The translations under genes were made by a program, and so were the position numbers. From NCBI GenBank assembly GCA_021496925.1, contig CP053915.1, positions 1,612,001 to 1,676,000 on the forward strand: 64,000 nt of DNA, in the 5' to 3' direction. Under the pieces are notes generated by a model that did not search any database, had not been told where the DNA came from, and worked only from the letters and a program-made list of their open reading frames with translations. Positions 33,692-43,822 of the stretch are shown here, in pieces (the stretch's first letter is position 1; the number at the start of each line of letters is the position of its first letter). Source of the DNA: Acidovorax sp. YS12. GTDB lineage: Bacteria > Pseudomonadota > Gammaproteobacteria > Burkholderiales > Burkholderiaceae_C.

Positions 33692-34507
33692 TCAAATCCT
33701 GGCCGGCTGGCGCTGCGCCCACAGCCACAGCGCCGCGCCGCAGGCGATCATGGGCAGGCACAGCCACTGGCCCATGCTCATGCCCAGCGACAGCAGGCCC
33801 AGGAAGCTGTCGGGCTCGCGGAAATACTCGGCCGTGAAGCGCAGCGCGCCATAGCCCACGAGGAACGCCGCCGCCACCTGGCCCGGGCGCCGCTCGCGCC
33901 GCGCGTACAGCCACAGCAGCACGAACAGCAAGAGTCCTTCGAGCAGGAACTGGTACACCTGCGAGGGGTGGCGCGGCAGCATCGAGCCGCTTTGCGGAAA
34001 CACCATGCCCCAGGGCAGGTCCGGCGGCGCGAAACGGCCCCACAGCTCGCCGTTGATGAAGTTGCCCACGCGCCCCGCCGCCAGTCCGGTGGGCACGCAG
34101 GGCGCGACGAAATCGGCCACCTGCAGCCACGGGCGCTGGCGCGAGCGCGCGAACCACAGCAGCGCGGCCACGACGCCCAGCAGCCCGCCGTGAAAGCTCA
34201 TGCCGCCCTGCCACACGGCGAACACCTCCAGCGGGTGGGCGAGGTAGTAGCCGGGCTTGTAGAACAGGCAGTAGCCCAGACGCCCGCCCACGATCACGCC
34301 CAGCACGCCGAGGAACAGGATGTCCTCCACGTCGCGGCGCGACCACGCCTGCGGCCCGCGCAGCGAGGCGAACGGTTCGTGCCGCAGCCGCAGCACGCCC
34401 AGGAGCATGAACAGGCCGAAGGCCACCAGGTAGGTGATGCCGTACCAGTGCACAGCCAGCGGGCCAATCTGTAGGGCGATGGGGTCGATCTGCGGGTACA
34501 TCAGCAT
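33692..34507 (-). CDS. lgt: Prolipoprotein diacylglyceryl transferase
   Basis: A 271-residue inner-membrane enzyme with seven hydrophobic segments: IGPLAVHWYGITYLVAFGL, GGRLGYCLFYKPGYYLAHPLEVF, WQGGMSFHGGLLGV, GRVGNFINGELWGR (Lgt signature), RHPSQVYQFLLEG and LRFTAEYFREPD. It adds the diacylglyceryl group to the lipobox cysteine of prolipoproteins; two candidate clients are encoded near the end of this window. ATG at 34501 is an alternative start two codons in. Confidence 0.95.
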   Translation of the reverse strand: MLMYPQIDPIALQIGPLAVHWYGITYLVAFGLFMLLGVLRLRHEPFASLRGPQAWSRRDVEDILFLGVLGVIVGGRLGYCLFYKPGYYLAHPLEVFAVWQGGMSFHGGLLGVVAALLWFARSRQRPWLQVADFVAPCVPTGLAAGRVGNFINGELWGRFAPPDLPWGMVFPQSGSMLPRHPSQVYQFLLEGLLLFVLLWLYARRERRPGQVAAAFLVGYGALRFTAEYFREPDSFLGLLSLGMSMGQWLCLPMIACGAALWLWAQRQPARI

Positions 34508-34702
34508 GGCAGGGATTGTGCCGCAGGGCGCCCACGGCACGGAGCAGCACAGAGCAGCACGGCGGGGCCCGCACCGATGCGAATGCACCTGCGTACAGCC
34601 TGCATCCAGAGCGCATGCGCACGGGTATAGGCCGCCCCGCTTTGATCTGCGGCGCCATGCGCGAGATACTCAAGGCTTCGCCACCCTACAGAGAACAACA
34701 CC

Positions 34703-35182
34703 ATGCAAGGCCATCCCGCTGTCATCGACTGCCTGAAAGACCTGCTGCGCGGCGAGCTGACCGCGCGCGACCAGTACTTCATCCACTCGCGCCAGTACGA
34801 GGACCAGGGCCTGACGCGCCTGTACGAGCGCATGGGCCATGAGATGGAGGAAGAGACCCAGCATGCCGACGCCATCCTGCGCCGCATCCTGATGCTGGGC
34901 GGCAAGCCCGACATGCGCCCCCAGCCCTTCACCCCGGGCGAAACGGCGCAGGAGATGCTGCAGCTGGACCTGCAGACCGAGTACGGCGTGCGCCAGCACC
35001 TGCAGGACGCCATCGCCCTGTGCGAGCGCCACAGCGACTACGTGAGCCGCGACCTGCTGCTGGCCCAGTTGCGCGACACCGAGGAAGACCACGCCTACTG
35101 GCTGGAAAAGCAGTTGGGCCTGATCGAGAAGATCGGCCTGCAGAACTACCTGCAGACGCAGGCGGGCGGCACGCCCGGCTGA
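34703..35182 (+). CDS. bfr: Bacterioferritin
   Basis: A 159-residue four-helix iron-storage protein. Helix A has LLRGELTARDQYFIHSR with the ferroxidase glutamate. Helix B has MGHEMEEETQHADAILRRI, with the heme-ligand methionine and the metal-binding glutamate and histidine. The EEDHAYWLEKQ segment near residue 127 gives the second metal set. It oxidises and stores iron as a 24-mer. It is a single gene, divergent from lgt across a 195-base gap in which I see no clear regulatory motif. Confidence 0.95.
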   Translation: MQGHPAVIDCLKDLLRGELTARDQYFIHSRQYEDQGLTRLYERMGHEMEEETQHADAILRRILMLGGKPDMRPQPFTPGETAQEMLQLDLQTEYGVRQHLQDAIALCERHSDYVSRDLLLAQLRDTEEDHAYWLEKQLGLIEKIGLQNYLQTQAGGTPG

Positions 35183-35187
35183 GCATG

Positions 35188-35240
35188 AAAAACGGCTCCA
35201 GCGCTTGTCCAGAAAGCGCTGGCAGCTCATCTTTCAAGAG
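35188..35240 (-). repeat. Dispersed hairpin repeat, copy 10
   Basis: Reverse copy: AACGGCTCCAGCGCTTG, loop, AAAGCGCTGGCAGCTC. It follows the bfr stop directly and precedes a separate perfect terminator, so it is not needed for termination here. Confidence 0.85.
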
Positions 35241-35241
35241 C

Positions 35242-35270
35242 AAACCGCGCCATGGCAGCGCGGTTTTTTT
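35242..35270. terminator. Bidirectional terminator between bfr and the flavodoxin-like gene
   Basis: A perfect 9-bp stem AAACCGCGC/GCGCGGTTT with a seven-base loop and a run of T. It serves bfr on the plus strand; the convergent gene ends four bases beyond. Confidence 0.9.
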
Positions 35271-35273
35271 CTT

Positions 35274-35771
35274 TCAGAAGATGCCCATCTCCAGCCCTGT
35301 CGCCAGCGCCTCGCCCAGCGCGCGGCAATCCGCCAGCGCTTCCGGCGCCAGGGTCTTGGGCGCGAGGATGGCCTCGGGCGTCTGCGCGCCGGTGCAGACG
35401 ATGAGCGGCGCAGCCGCCGCCTTGAGGCGCCAGCCGGTGGCGATGCGCTCCATCTGGCGCACGGCGTTGCGGCCATCGCTGCCCGCGCAGACCAGCAGGG
35501 CGAAGGCGCGGCCGTTGATGCGGTCGAGCACGCCGTAGTAGCTGCGGTCGAAAAAGTCCTTCATCACGCCGCTGACGGCGGCCAGGTTCTCGGGGCAGGC
35601 GAACACGTAGGCATCGGCGGCCAGCAGGTCGGCCGGCCCGGCATCGGCGGCGGGCAGCAGCCGCACCGCCACCGCCGCGCCGCAGCCCCGCGCGCCGGCC
35701 TGCAGCGCCTCGGCCATCTGGCGCGTGCCGCCGGTGCGCGAGTGGTAGACGATCAGCAGTGTCTTGGCCAT
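35274..35771 (-). CDS. Flavodoxin-like / NADPH-dependent FMN reductase family protein
   Basis: A 165-residue protein with the flavodoxin phosphate-binding loop near the N-terminus (IVYHSRTGGTRQMAEAL). The mid-chain segment FACPENLAAVSGVMKDFFDRSYYGVLDRINGR fits the flavin-ring contact region of the flavodoxin and NAD(P)H:quinone-reductase superfamily. It likely binds FMN and reduces quinones or serves as a small electron carrier; the partner is unknown. The gene lies 68 bases downstream of ilvD on the same strand, so a shared transcript is possible. Confidence 0.8.
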   Translation of the reverse strand: MAKTLLIVYHSRTGGTRQMAEALQAGARGCGAAVAVRLLPAADAGPADLLAADAYVFACPENLAAVSGVMKDFFDRSYYGVLDRINGRAFALLVCAGSDGRNAVRQMERIATGWRLKAAAAPLIVCTGAQTPEAILAPKTLAPEALADCRALGEALATGLEMGIF

Positions 35772-35839
35772 GCAAGCCTCCATGAAAAAAGCCGCCCCGG
35801 CCTGGGCGCGGGAGCGGCTCGCGGTGAATGCGCGGCGGA

Positions 35840-37696
35840 TCAGTCGAGCAGCGACAGGTCGCGCACCGCGCCCTTGTCGGCGCTGGTCACCAGCTTGGCA
35901 TAGGCCTTGAGCGCGGCCGATACCTTGCGCGGGCGCGGCTGCGCCGGCTTCCAGCCCAGGGCGTCCTGCTCGGCGCGGCGCTGGGCGAGTTCTTCGCTGC
36001 TCACCAGCACGTCGATGCTGCGGTTCGGGATGTCGATGCGGATGCGGTCGCCATTGCGCACCAGGCCGATGGCGCCGCCGGCCGCCGCCTCGGGCGAGCA
36101 GTGGCCGATGGACAGGCCCGAGGTGCCGCCCGAGAAGCGCCCGTCCGTCAGCAGCGCGCAGGCCTTGCCCAGGCCCTTGGACTTGATGTAGCTGGTGGGG
36201 TAGAGCATCTCCTGCATGCCGGGGCCGCCCTTGGGGCCTTCGTAGCGCACGATGACCACGTCGCCAGCCTTGACCTTGTCGGCCAGGATGTTGGCCACCG
36301 CCTCGTCCTGCGATTCGGTCACGTGGGCCGTGCCCTCGAACACCAGGATGGATTCGTCCACCCCGGCGGTCTTGACCACGCAGCCGTCCAGGGCGATGTT
36401 GCCCGTGAGCACGGCCAGGCCGCCTTCCTTGCTGAAGGCGTGTTCGTAGGAACGGATGCAGCCGGCTGCGCGGTCCAGGTCCAGGCTGGGCCAGCGGCGG
36501 GACTGGCTGAACGCCACCTGCGTGGGAACGCCGCCCGGGCCGGCCATGTAGAAGGTGCGCACGGCTTCGTCCTGCGTGCGCGCGATGTCCCACTGGTCCA
36601 GCGCTTCGCCCAGGGTCTTGGCGTGCACCGTGGGCACGTCGGTGTGCAGCTTGCCGGCACGGTCGAGCTCGCCCAGGATGGCCATGATGCCGCCGGCGCG
36701 GTGCACGTCCTCGATGTGGTACTTGTCGGTGTTCGGCGCCACCTTGCACAGCTGCGGCACGCTGCGCGAGAGGCGGTCGATGTCGGCCATGCCGAACGCG
36801 ATGCCCGCCTCCTGCGCGATGGCCAGCAGGTGCAGGATGGTGTTGGTCGAGCCGCCCATGGCGATGTCCAGCGTCATGGCGTTCTCGAACGCCTTGAAGC
36901 CCACGGCGCGCGGCAGGATGGAGGCATCGTCCTGCTCGTAGTACTGGCGCGCCAGCTCGACGATGCGCTGTCCGGCGCGCTTGAAGAGCTGCTCGCGGTC
37001 GGCGTGCGTGGCCACCACGGTGCCGTTGCCGGGCAGCGACAGGCCGAGCGCCTCGGTCAGGCAGTTCATGGAGTTGGCGGTGAACATGCCCGAGCAGGAG
37101 CCGCAGGTGGGGCAGGCCGAGCGCTCGACCTCGACCATGTCGGCCTCGCTCACCGCGTCGTCCACGGCCATGACCATGGCGTCCACCAGGTCGAGCTTCT
37201 TGAACTGCAGCGTGGCCTGGCCGGGCACGGCGAGCTGGGCCTTGCCCGCTTCCATGGGGCCGCCGGAGACGAAGATCACCGGGATGTCCAGGCGCATCGC
37301 GGCCATGAGCATGCCGGGGGTGATCTTGTCGCAGTTGGAGATGCACACCATGGCGTCGGCGCAGTGCGCGTTGACCATGTATTCCACGCTGTCGGCGATC
37401 ACGTCGCGGCTGGGCAGCGAGTACAGCATGCCGTCATGGCCCATGGCAATGCCGTCGTCCACGGCGATGGTGTTGAACTCCTTGGCCACGCCGCCCGCGG
37501 CCTCGATCTCGCGCGCGACGAGCTGGCCCAGGTCTTTCAGGTGCACGTGGCCGGGCACGAACTGGGTGAAGGAGTTGACCACCGCGATGATGGGTTTGCT
37601 GAAATCCTGGTCCTTCATGCCGGTGGCACGCCACAGGGCGCGCGCACCAGCCATGTTGCGGCCAGCGGTGGAGGTTTTGGAGCGGTAGGCAGGCAT
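35840..37696 (-). CDS. ilvD: Dihydroxy-acid dehydratase
   Basis: A 618-residue enzyme matching IlvD: SRDVIADSVEYMVNAHCADAMVCISNCDKITPGMLMAA, CPTCGSCSGMFTANSMNCLTEALG (the cysteines that bind the Fe-S cluster), VGFKAFENAMTLDIAMGGSTNT, and the C-terminal DGRFSGGTSGLSIGHCSPEAA. It makes the 2-keto acids for valine, isoleucine and leucine. The start MPAYRSKTSTAGRNMAGARALWRATG is the standard one. It is a single gene; the 197 bases upstream hold a terminator of the next gene and an unremarkable GC-rich stretch. Confidence 0.97.
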   Translation of the reverse strand: MPAYRSKTSTAGRNMAGARALWRATGMKDQDFSKPIIAVVNSFTQFVPGHVHLKDLGQLVAREIEAAGGVAKEFNTIAVDDGIAMGHDGMLYSLPSRDVIADSVEYMVNAHCADAMVCISNCDKITPGMLMAAMRLDIPVIFVSGGPMEAGKAQLAVPGQATLQFKKLDLVDAMVMAVDDAVSEADMVEVERSACPTCGSCSGMFTANSMNCLTEALGLSLPGNGTVVATHADREQLFKRAGQRIVELARQYYEQDDASILPRAVGFKAFENAMTLDIAMGGSTNTILHLLAIAQEAGIAFGMADIDRLSRSVPQLCKVAPNTDKYHIEDVHRAGGIMAILGELDRAGKLHTDVPTVHAKTLGEALDQWDIARTQDEAVRTFYMAGPGGVPTQVAFSQSRRWPSLDLDRAAGCIRSYEHAFSKEGGLAVLTGNIALDGCVVKTAGVDESILVFEGTAHVTESQDEAVANILADKVKAGDVVIVRYEGPKGGPGMQEMLYPTSYIKSKGLGKACALLTDGRFSGGTSGLSIGHCSPEAAAGGAIGLVRNGDRIRIDIPNRSIDVLVSSEELAQRRAEQDALGWKPAQPRPRKVSAALKAYAKLVTSADKGAVRDLSLLD

Positions 37697-37842
37697 CGTG
37701 GATGGAGGGAAAGAATGTCTCGAAGGGTTCCGGCCCTTGCGCTTCGGGGCCGCCGGGCGCCGCGGCGCAGGCTTCTTGGGCCCCGCCTTGCTGGATCGCG
37801 CTGTTTTGATTATGTCGCAGCCCCAATGCCCTGGTGGCGCGC

Positions 37843-37874
37843 AAAAAAAGCCCGGGGACCACAGGGCCCGGGCT
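37843..37874 (-). terminator. Terminator for the small Trp-rich protein gene
   Basis: The stem AGCCCGGG/CCCGGGCT lies next to seven A residues on the plus strand, which read as a T run on the minus strand. It lies about 20 bases after the stop of the gene at 37894. Confidence 0.8.
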
Positions 37875-37893
37875 GGCAGGGAGAGAGCGTGCG

Positions 37894-38136
37894 TCAGCGC
37901 GGCCGGCGCGAGCCCATGCCCATCGCTTCCTTGTGCTTGTTCACGCGCGCCTGCTTGCGGCGCTCGATCTTCTCGACTTCCTTGCGCTTGGTGTAGCCAG
38001 AGGCGTCGGCCCAGGCCCACCACGCCGCAGTCAGGCCGTAGGGGGCCAGTACCCACCACCAGGACCAGTTGGCCACCGGGCCAATTTCGAGATACTTGAG
38101 CAGTGTCAGAACAAGCGCCAGCCCTAGCATGTACAT
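37894..38136 (-). CDS. Small Trp-rich membrane protein (TIGR04438-type)
   Basis: An 80-residue protein. There is a hydrophobic start (MYMLGLALVLTLLKYLEIG), then a tryptophan cluster (NWSWWWVLAPYGLTAAWWAW, seven tryptophans in about 20 residues), then a strongly basic tail (KRKEVEKIERRKQARVNKHK). The pattern matches the betaproteobacterial 'small Trp-rich protein' family, whose function is unknown to me. A clear GGAGG lies before the chosen ATG. It is divergent from the cytochrome c gene at 38243 across about 100 bases. Confidence 0.85.
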   Translation of the reverse strand: MYMLGLALVLTLLKYLEIGPVANWSWWWVLAPYGLTAAWWAWADASGYTKRKEVEKIERRKQARVNKHKEAMGMGSRRPR

Positions 38137-38242
38137 ATCTGCCTCCGTAGGCGGAAGATGGTAATTCCGTAGCGCCAAGGTCAACCAGGGCCACTACAAT
38201 TTCGTTCAAACTAATGTACCCCAACCACAGAGAAAGACCACG

Positions 38243-38545
38243 ATGAACCGTACTCTGATCACTCTCGCCATGGCACTGTCGGTGGCCGCTCCGGCGATGG
38301 CCGACGAAGCCCTGGCCAAGTCCAAGAACTGCATGGCCTGCCACGCTGTCGACAAAAAGCTGGTCGGCCCCGCCTACAAGGACGTCGCCAAGAAGTACGC
38401 CGGCCAGAAGGACGCCGAGGCCACCCTGGTCACCCACGTGATGAAGGGCAGCAAGGGCGTGTGGGGCCCGGTTCCCATGCCCCCGAACAACGTGACCGAA
38501 GCCGAAGCCAAGAAGCTGGTGGCTTGGGTGCTGTCGCTCAAGTAA
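38243..38545 (+). CDS. Class I cytochrome c (c551/c552 type)
   Basis: A 100-residue secreted monoheme cytochrome. The signal peptide is about 1-20 (VAAPAMADE). The heme-binding CMACH is at residues 30-34, and the axial methionine is in the PVPMPPNNV loop. It matches cytochromes c551/c552, soluble periplasmic electron donors to oxidases or nitrite reductases. It is a single gene with its own terminator. The cbb3-like oxidase encoded at 51.5-54.4 kb is one possible acceptor; this is a guess. Confidence 0.93.
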   Translation: MNRTLITLAMALSVAAPAMADEALAKSKNCMACHAVDKKLVGPAYKDVAKKYAGQKDAEATLVTHVMKGSKGVWGPVPMPPNNVTEAEAKKLVAWVLSLK

Positions 38546-38566
38546 TTCCGGGCGGCTCCACCAGAA

Positions 38567-38596
38567 ACCGCGGCGTGCAAGCGCTGCGGTTTTTTG
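38567..38596 (+). terminator. Terminator after cytochrome c gene
   Basis: ACCGCGGCG pairs with CGCTGCGGT with one G-T type mismatch and is followed by TTTTTT. It lies about 20 bases after the stop. Confidence 0.75.
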
Positions 38597-38618
38597 TTTT
38601 CCGCACCGCCGAAAACAG

Positions 38619-38643
38619 AAAAAGCCCGCGTCGCGGGCTTTTT
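38619..38643. terminator. Perfect bidirectional terminator before acs end
   Basis: An 11-bp perfect stem AAAAAGCCCGC/GCGGGCTTTTT with a three-base loop. Both strands end in T runs, so it serves acs on the minus strand and backs up the cytochrome terminator on the plus strand. Confidence 0.88.
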
Positions 38644-38675
38644 CCATGGTAGCTGCGCCGGGGCTGGCGCGTGCG

Positions 38676-40673
<1,998 letters not shown>

Positions 40674-40817
40674 GGTGTTGTCTCCTAGGTTTGATGAAAT
40701 TCGGCCATTACTTTGGGCGGCCGCACTTACAAGCCACTGACTGGCGCGAAACTTACGGGGAGCCCGGCAGCCGACTCCCATGCGAAAGTCACTAGCACAC
40801 CCTGGAAAACCTGTGTT

Positions 40818-40846
40818 TTGACTCAAAAACACCAAATCCCTATACT
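40818..40846 (+). promoter_or_regulatory. Strong sigma70-like promoter upstream of proVWX
   Basis: TTGACT and TATACT are separated by 17 bases, close to the consensus for both boxes and spacing. Transcription would start near 40853, about 340 bases before proV. It is the clearest sigma70 promoter in the window. Confidence 0.8.
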
Positions 40847-40854
40847 TCTCTCGT

Positions 40855-41190
40855 GTTTTACAACCTGCAACGCAGGTAATTTGCCCTCACAGCCAGGGCA
40901 AATCGTTCCCGGTGGAGGCGCTCACAGCCACCGTCCACCGGCCGGGCCGCCACACCGGCCCTGACGCACCGAACCTTGCGGCGCCTCTCGCGGGCACCGC
41001 ACGCGCCAGCCGCGGGGCCTTGCCCTGCCCGGCGCACCCAGGCCCTTGCGCACCGCTGCGGTGCCATCCGGGCCGCTCTTTGCCACGACGCGAACCACCC
41101 CGCCCGCGCCCCGCCGCCTGCGGGCGGGCTGCCGCATCCGGTTTTTCCAGCGCACCGGCGCTGCATTCAACCCATTTTTGGAGGGAGGAC
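40855..41190 (+). other. Long structured leader between promoter and proV
   Basis: About 340 bases with no convincing gene. Its 5' end would carry two tandem perfect hairpins (ACCTGC/GCAGGT at 40863-40877 and ATTTGCCCT/AGGGCAAAT at 40879-40903). The rest is very GC-rich. A frame open through it into proV has no conserved content. It could be an untranslated leader controlling proVWX, or a small RNA. The other part of the gap (40674-40817) holds the acs 5' region, where I see no clear motif. Confidence 0.45.
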
Positions 41191-41196
41191 ACCCAC

Positions 41197-42456
41197 ATGG
41201 CCAAACCCATCGCCATCGAACATGTGTTCAAGGTCTTCGGCGACGCGCCACAAGCCGCGCTGGACCTGGTACGCCAGGGCTGCAGCAAGCAGGACATCCT
41301 GGAACGCACCGGCCAATCCATCGGCGTTTTCGACGCCCATTTCCGCATCGAGGCCGGCGAGATCTTCGTCGTCATGGGCCTCTCGGGCTCCGGCAAATCG
41401 ACGCTGGTGCGCATGCTCAACCGCCTGATCGAGCCCACGGCGGGCCGCATCCTGGTCGGTGGCGAGGACATCAACCAGCTGTCCGACCGCGCCCTGCGCG
41501 CGCTGCGCCGCAAGGACATCTCCATGGTTTTCCAGTCGTTCGCGCTGCTGCCGCACCTCACGGTGCTGGACAACACCGCCTTCGGCCTGGAGCTGGCGGG
41601 CGTGGAACGCGCCGAGCGCCAGCGCCTGGCCGCCGCCGCGCTGGAGCAGGTGGGCCTGGCCGGCTGGGGCGCGAGCTACCCCGACGAGCTCTCGGGCGGC
41701 ATGCAGCAGCGCGTGGGCCTGGCCCGCGCGCTGGCGGCGGACCCGTCGATCCTGCTGATGGACGAGGCCTTTTCCGCGCTCGACCCCATCATCCGCACGG
41801 AGATGCAAAGCGAGCTGCTGCGCCTGCAGCAGGAGCGCCGCCGCACCATCGTCTTCATCTCGCACGACCTGGACGAGGCCATGCGCATCGGCGACCGCAT
41901 CGCCATCATGAAGGACGGCCACGTGGTGCAGGTCGGCACCCCCGACGAGATCCTGCGCAACCCGGTCAACGACTACGTGCGCAGCTTCGTGCGCGGCGTG
42001 GACGCCGCCGCCGTCTTCAAGGCCGGCGACATCGCGCGCCAGCGCCTCACGGTGGTGCGCGAGCATTCCGACCGCGGCTGCCGCGCGGCGCTGCAGCTCA
42101 TCGAGGGGCACGACGACAACTTCGCCTACGTCGTCAGCCCCACGCAGCGCTACCTGGGCACCGTCTCGGCCGACTCGCTGCGCGCGGCGCTGCACGGCCG
42201 CCACGGCCCGCTGGGGCTGCAGCATGCCTACCTGGGCGACGTGCCACCCATTCCCTCCGACGCCGCCGTGGCCAACCTGTTCGGCCAGGTGGCGCATGCC
42301 CCGTGCGCGCTGCCGGTGGTCGATGGCGACGGACGCTTTCGTGGCGCCATCAGCAAGACCACGCTGCTGCGCTTTCTCGACCGCGACACGCCGCCCATCC
42401 CCCCCGACGCCCCCCAGCCCGGCCACCAAGATACCCTCACCGGGAGCCCCGCATGA
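41197..42456 (+). CDS. proV: Glycine betaine/proline ABC transporter ATPase ProV
   Basis: A 419-residue ATPase: Walker A VMGLSGSGKSTLVRMLNRL, signature ELSGGMQQRVGLARAL, Walker B ILLMDEAFSALDP and switch FISHDLDEAMRIGDRI. A C-terminal CBS-domain pair spans about 285-400, typical of osmosensing ProV/OpuA ATPases. The starting IEHVFKVFG is the usual ProV N-terminus, so the ATG at 41197 with GGAGGGAGG before it is preferred over longer readings. It overlaps proW by four bases. Confidence 0.95.
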   Translation: MAKPIAIEHVFKVFGDAPQAALDLVRQGCSKQDILERTGQSIGVFDAHFRIEAGEIFVVMGLSGSGKSTLVRMLNRLIEPTAGRILVGGEDINQLSDRALRALRRKDISMVFQSFALLPHLTVLDNTAFGLELAGVERAERQRLAAAALEQVGLAGWGASYPDELSGGMQQRVGLARALAADPSILLMDEAFSALDPIIRTEMQSELLRLQQERRRTIVFISHDLDEAMRIGDRIAIMKDGHVVQVGTPDEILRNPVNDYVRSFVRGVDAAAVFKAGDIARQRLTVVREHSDRGCRAALQLIEGHDDNFAYVVSPTQRYLGTVSADSLRAALHGRHGPLGLQHAYLGDVPPIPSDAAVANLFGQVAHAPCALPVVDGDGRFRGAISKTTLLRFLDRDTPPIPPDAPQPGHQDTLTGSPA

Positions 42457-43793
42457 ACGACAACGCGCCACTGACTCCACCCACCGCCCCCGACGCACCG
42501 CCCGCCCTGGCCACCGCCACGCCCTGGGACGCGGGCGCCAGCCCCGGGGCCACAGCGCAGCCCATGGAGCAGCCCATGGAAGCCTCGCCCTGGGACGCGC
42601 CGGCGGCGCCCGCCACGGCGGCCCCTGCCAACGATCCTTCGGCCGACCCCTGGTCCGCCGCCAGCACCGTGCAGCCTGACGCCGCCTACGGCGCCGCCAG
42701 CACCTCCCCCGACTGGCTCGCGGCGCCCGACCACACCGCCAGCGCGGCCCACGCCCTGCAGGACGCCGCCTCGCCCGACGCGCTCGCCAGCACCGACCCG
42801 TCGGCGCTGCAGCAGCTGCTGGACGGCACCCTGCCCATCGAGGCCTGGATCAACCAGGGCCTGGGCTGGGTGGTGGAGCACTTCCGCCCGTTCTTCCAGA
42901 GCGTGCGCGCGCCCATCGACGGCACGCTCGCCTGGGTCGAGGGCCTGCTGACCAGCCTGCCCGCCGCCGCCCTCATCACCCTGCTGGGCCTGCTGGCATG
43001 GCAGTTCGCGGGCCGCGCCCTGGCCCTGGGCACCGTGGTGTCGCTGGCGCTGGTGGCGCTGCTGGGCATCTGGCCCGAGGCCATGGTCACGCTGTCGCTG
43101 GTGCTCACCTCGCTGGTGTTCTGCATCGCCATCGGGCTGCCGCTGGGCATCGCCCTGGCCGCCAGCGACCGCGCCCAGCGCTGGGTGCGCCCGCTGCTCG
43201 ACGCGATGCAGACCACGCCCGCCTTCGTCTACCTGGTGCCGGTGGTAATGCTGTTCGGCATCGGCAACGTGCCGGGCGTCATCGTCACCATCGTGTTCGC
43301 GCTGCCGCCGCTGGTGCGCCTGACCACGCTGGGCATCCGCCAGGTGCGCCCGGACCTGGTGGAGGCGGCGCGCTCCTACGGCGCCTCGCCCTGGCAGCTG
43401 CTGACCAAGGTGCAACTGCCGCTGGCCATGCCGTCCATCATGGCCGGCATCAACCAGGCGCTGATGCTGTCGCTGTCGATGGTGGTCATCGCCTCGATGA
43501 TCGCCGTGGGCGGCCTGGGCCAGATGGTGCTGCGCGGCATCGGCCGCCTCGACATGGGCCTGGCCACCGTGGGCGGCCTGGGCATCGTGCTGCTGGCCAT
43601 CACGCTCGACCGCCTCACCCAGGCCATGGGCCAGACGCGCCGCGACAGCGCCAAGGGCGTGCGCCACTGGTGGCAGACCGGCCCCGCGGGCCTGCTGCTG
43701 CGCCTGCTCGCCCCGCTGCTGCGCCCCGCACAGCCCGCAGCCCCGCCTGGCACCGCCCCGCACGCGGCCCCGCACGCGGCCCCGCACCACTGA
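42453..43793 (+). CDS. proW: Glycine betaine/proline ABC transporter permease ProW
   Basis: A 446-residue permease. The first ~120 residues are rich in Ala, Pro, Asp and Thr and contain three PWD/PWS motifs (TPWDAG, SPWDAP, DPWSAA), like the N-terminal tail of E. coli ProW. The membrane domain follows, with LPIEAWINQGLGWVVEHFRPFFQ, LDAMQTTPAFVYLVPVVMLFGIGNVPGV and the EAA loop EAARSYGASPWQLLTKVQLPLAMPSIMAGINQ. The C-terminus ends in a short repetitive APHAAPHAAPHH tract. It forms the channel of the osmoprotectant importer. Confidence 0.95.
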   Translation: MNDNAPLTPPTAPDAPPALATATPWDAGASPGATAQPMEQPMEASPWDAPAAPATAAPANDPSADPWSAASTVQPDAAYGAASTSPDWLAAPDHTASAAHALQDAASPDALASTDPSALQQLLDGTLPIEAWINQGLGWVVEHFRPFFQSVRAPIDGTLAWVEGLLTSLPAAALITLLGLLAWQFAGRALALGTVVSLALVALLGIWPEAMVTLSLVLTSLVFCIAIGLPLGIALAASDRAQRWVRPLLDAMQTTPAFVYLVPVVMLFGIGNVPGVIVTIVFALPPLVRLTTLGIRQVRPDLVEAARSYGASPWQLLTKVQLPLAMPSIMAGINQALMLSLSMVVIASMIAVGGLGQMVLRGIGRLDMGLATVGGLGIVLLAITLDRLTQAMGQTRRDSAKGVRHWWQTGPAGLLLRLLAPLLRPAQPAAPPGTAPHAAPHAAPHH

Positions 43794-43822
43794 TTCCCCC
43801 GCCACTCAACAAGGAGCACACC

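Noticed and set aside
29761..33837. A 1,358-codon open frame on the plus strand opposite matB, the crotonase and matA
   Set aside because: It is antisense to three genes with clear family motifs and consists of low-complexity Arg/Ala/His/Gln-rich sequence, typical of antisense frames in GC-rich DNA.
35828..37996. A 722-codon plus-strand frame opposite ilvD
   Set aside because: It has the same composition artefact. The opposite strand encodes a full-length IlvD with intact cysteine motifs.
40912..41196. N-terminal extension of ProV by 95 codons
   Set aside because: The extension is proline/arginine-rich without conserved motifs. A strong ribosome binding site precedes the ATG at 41197, where ProV homology begins.
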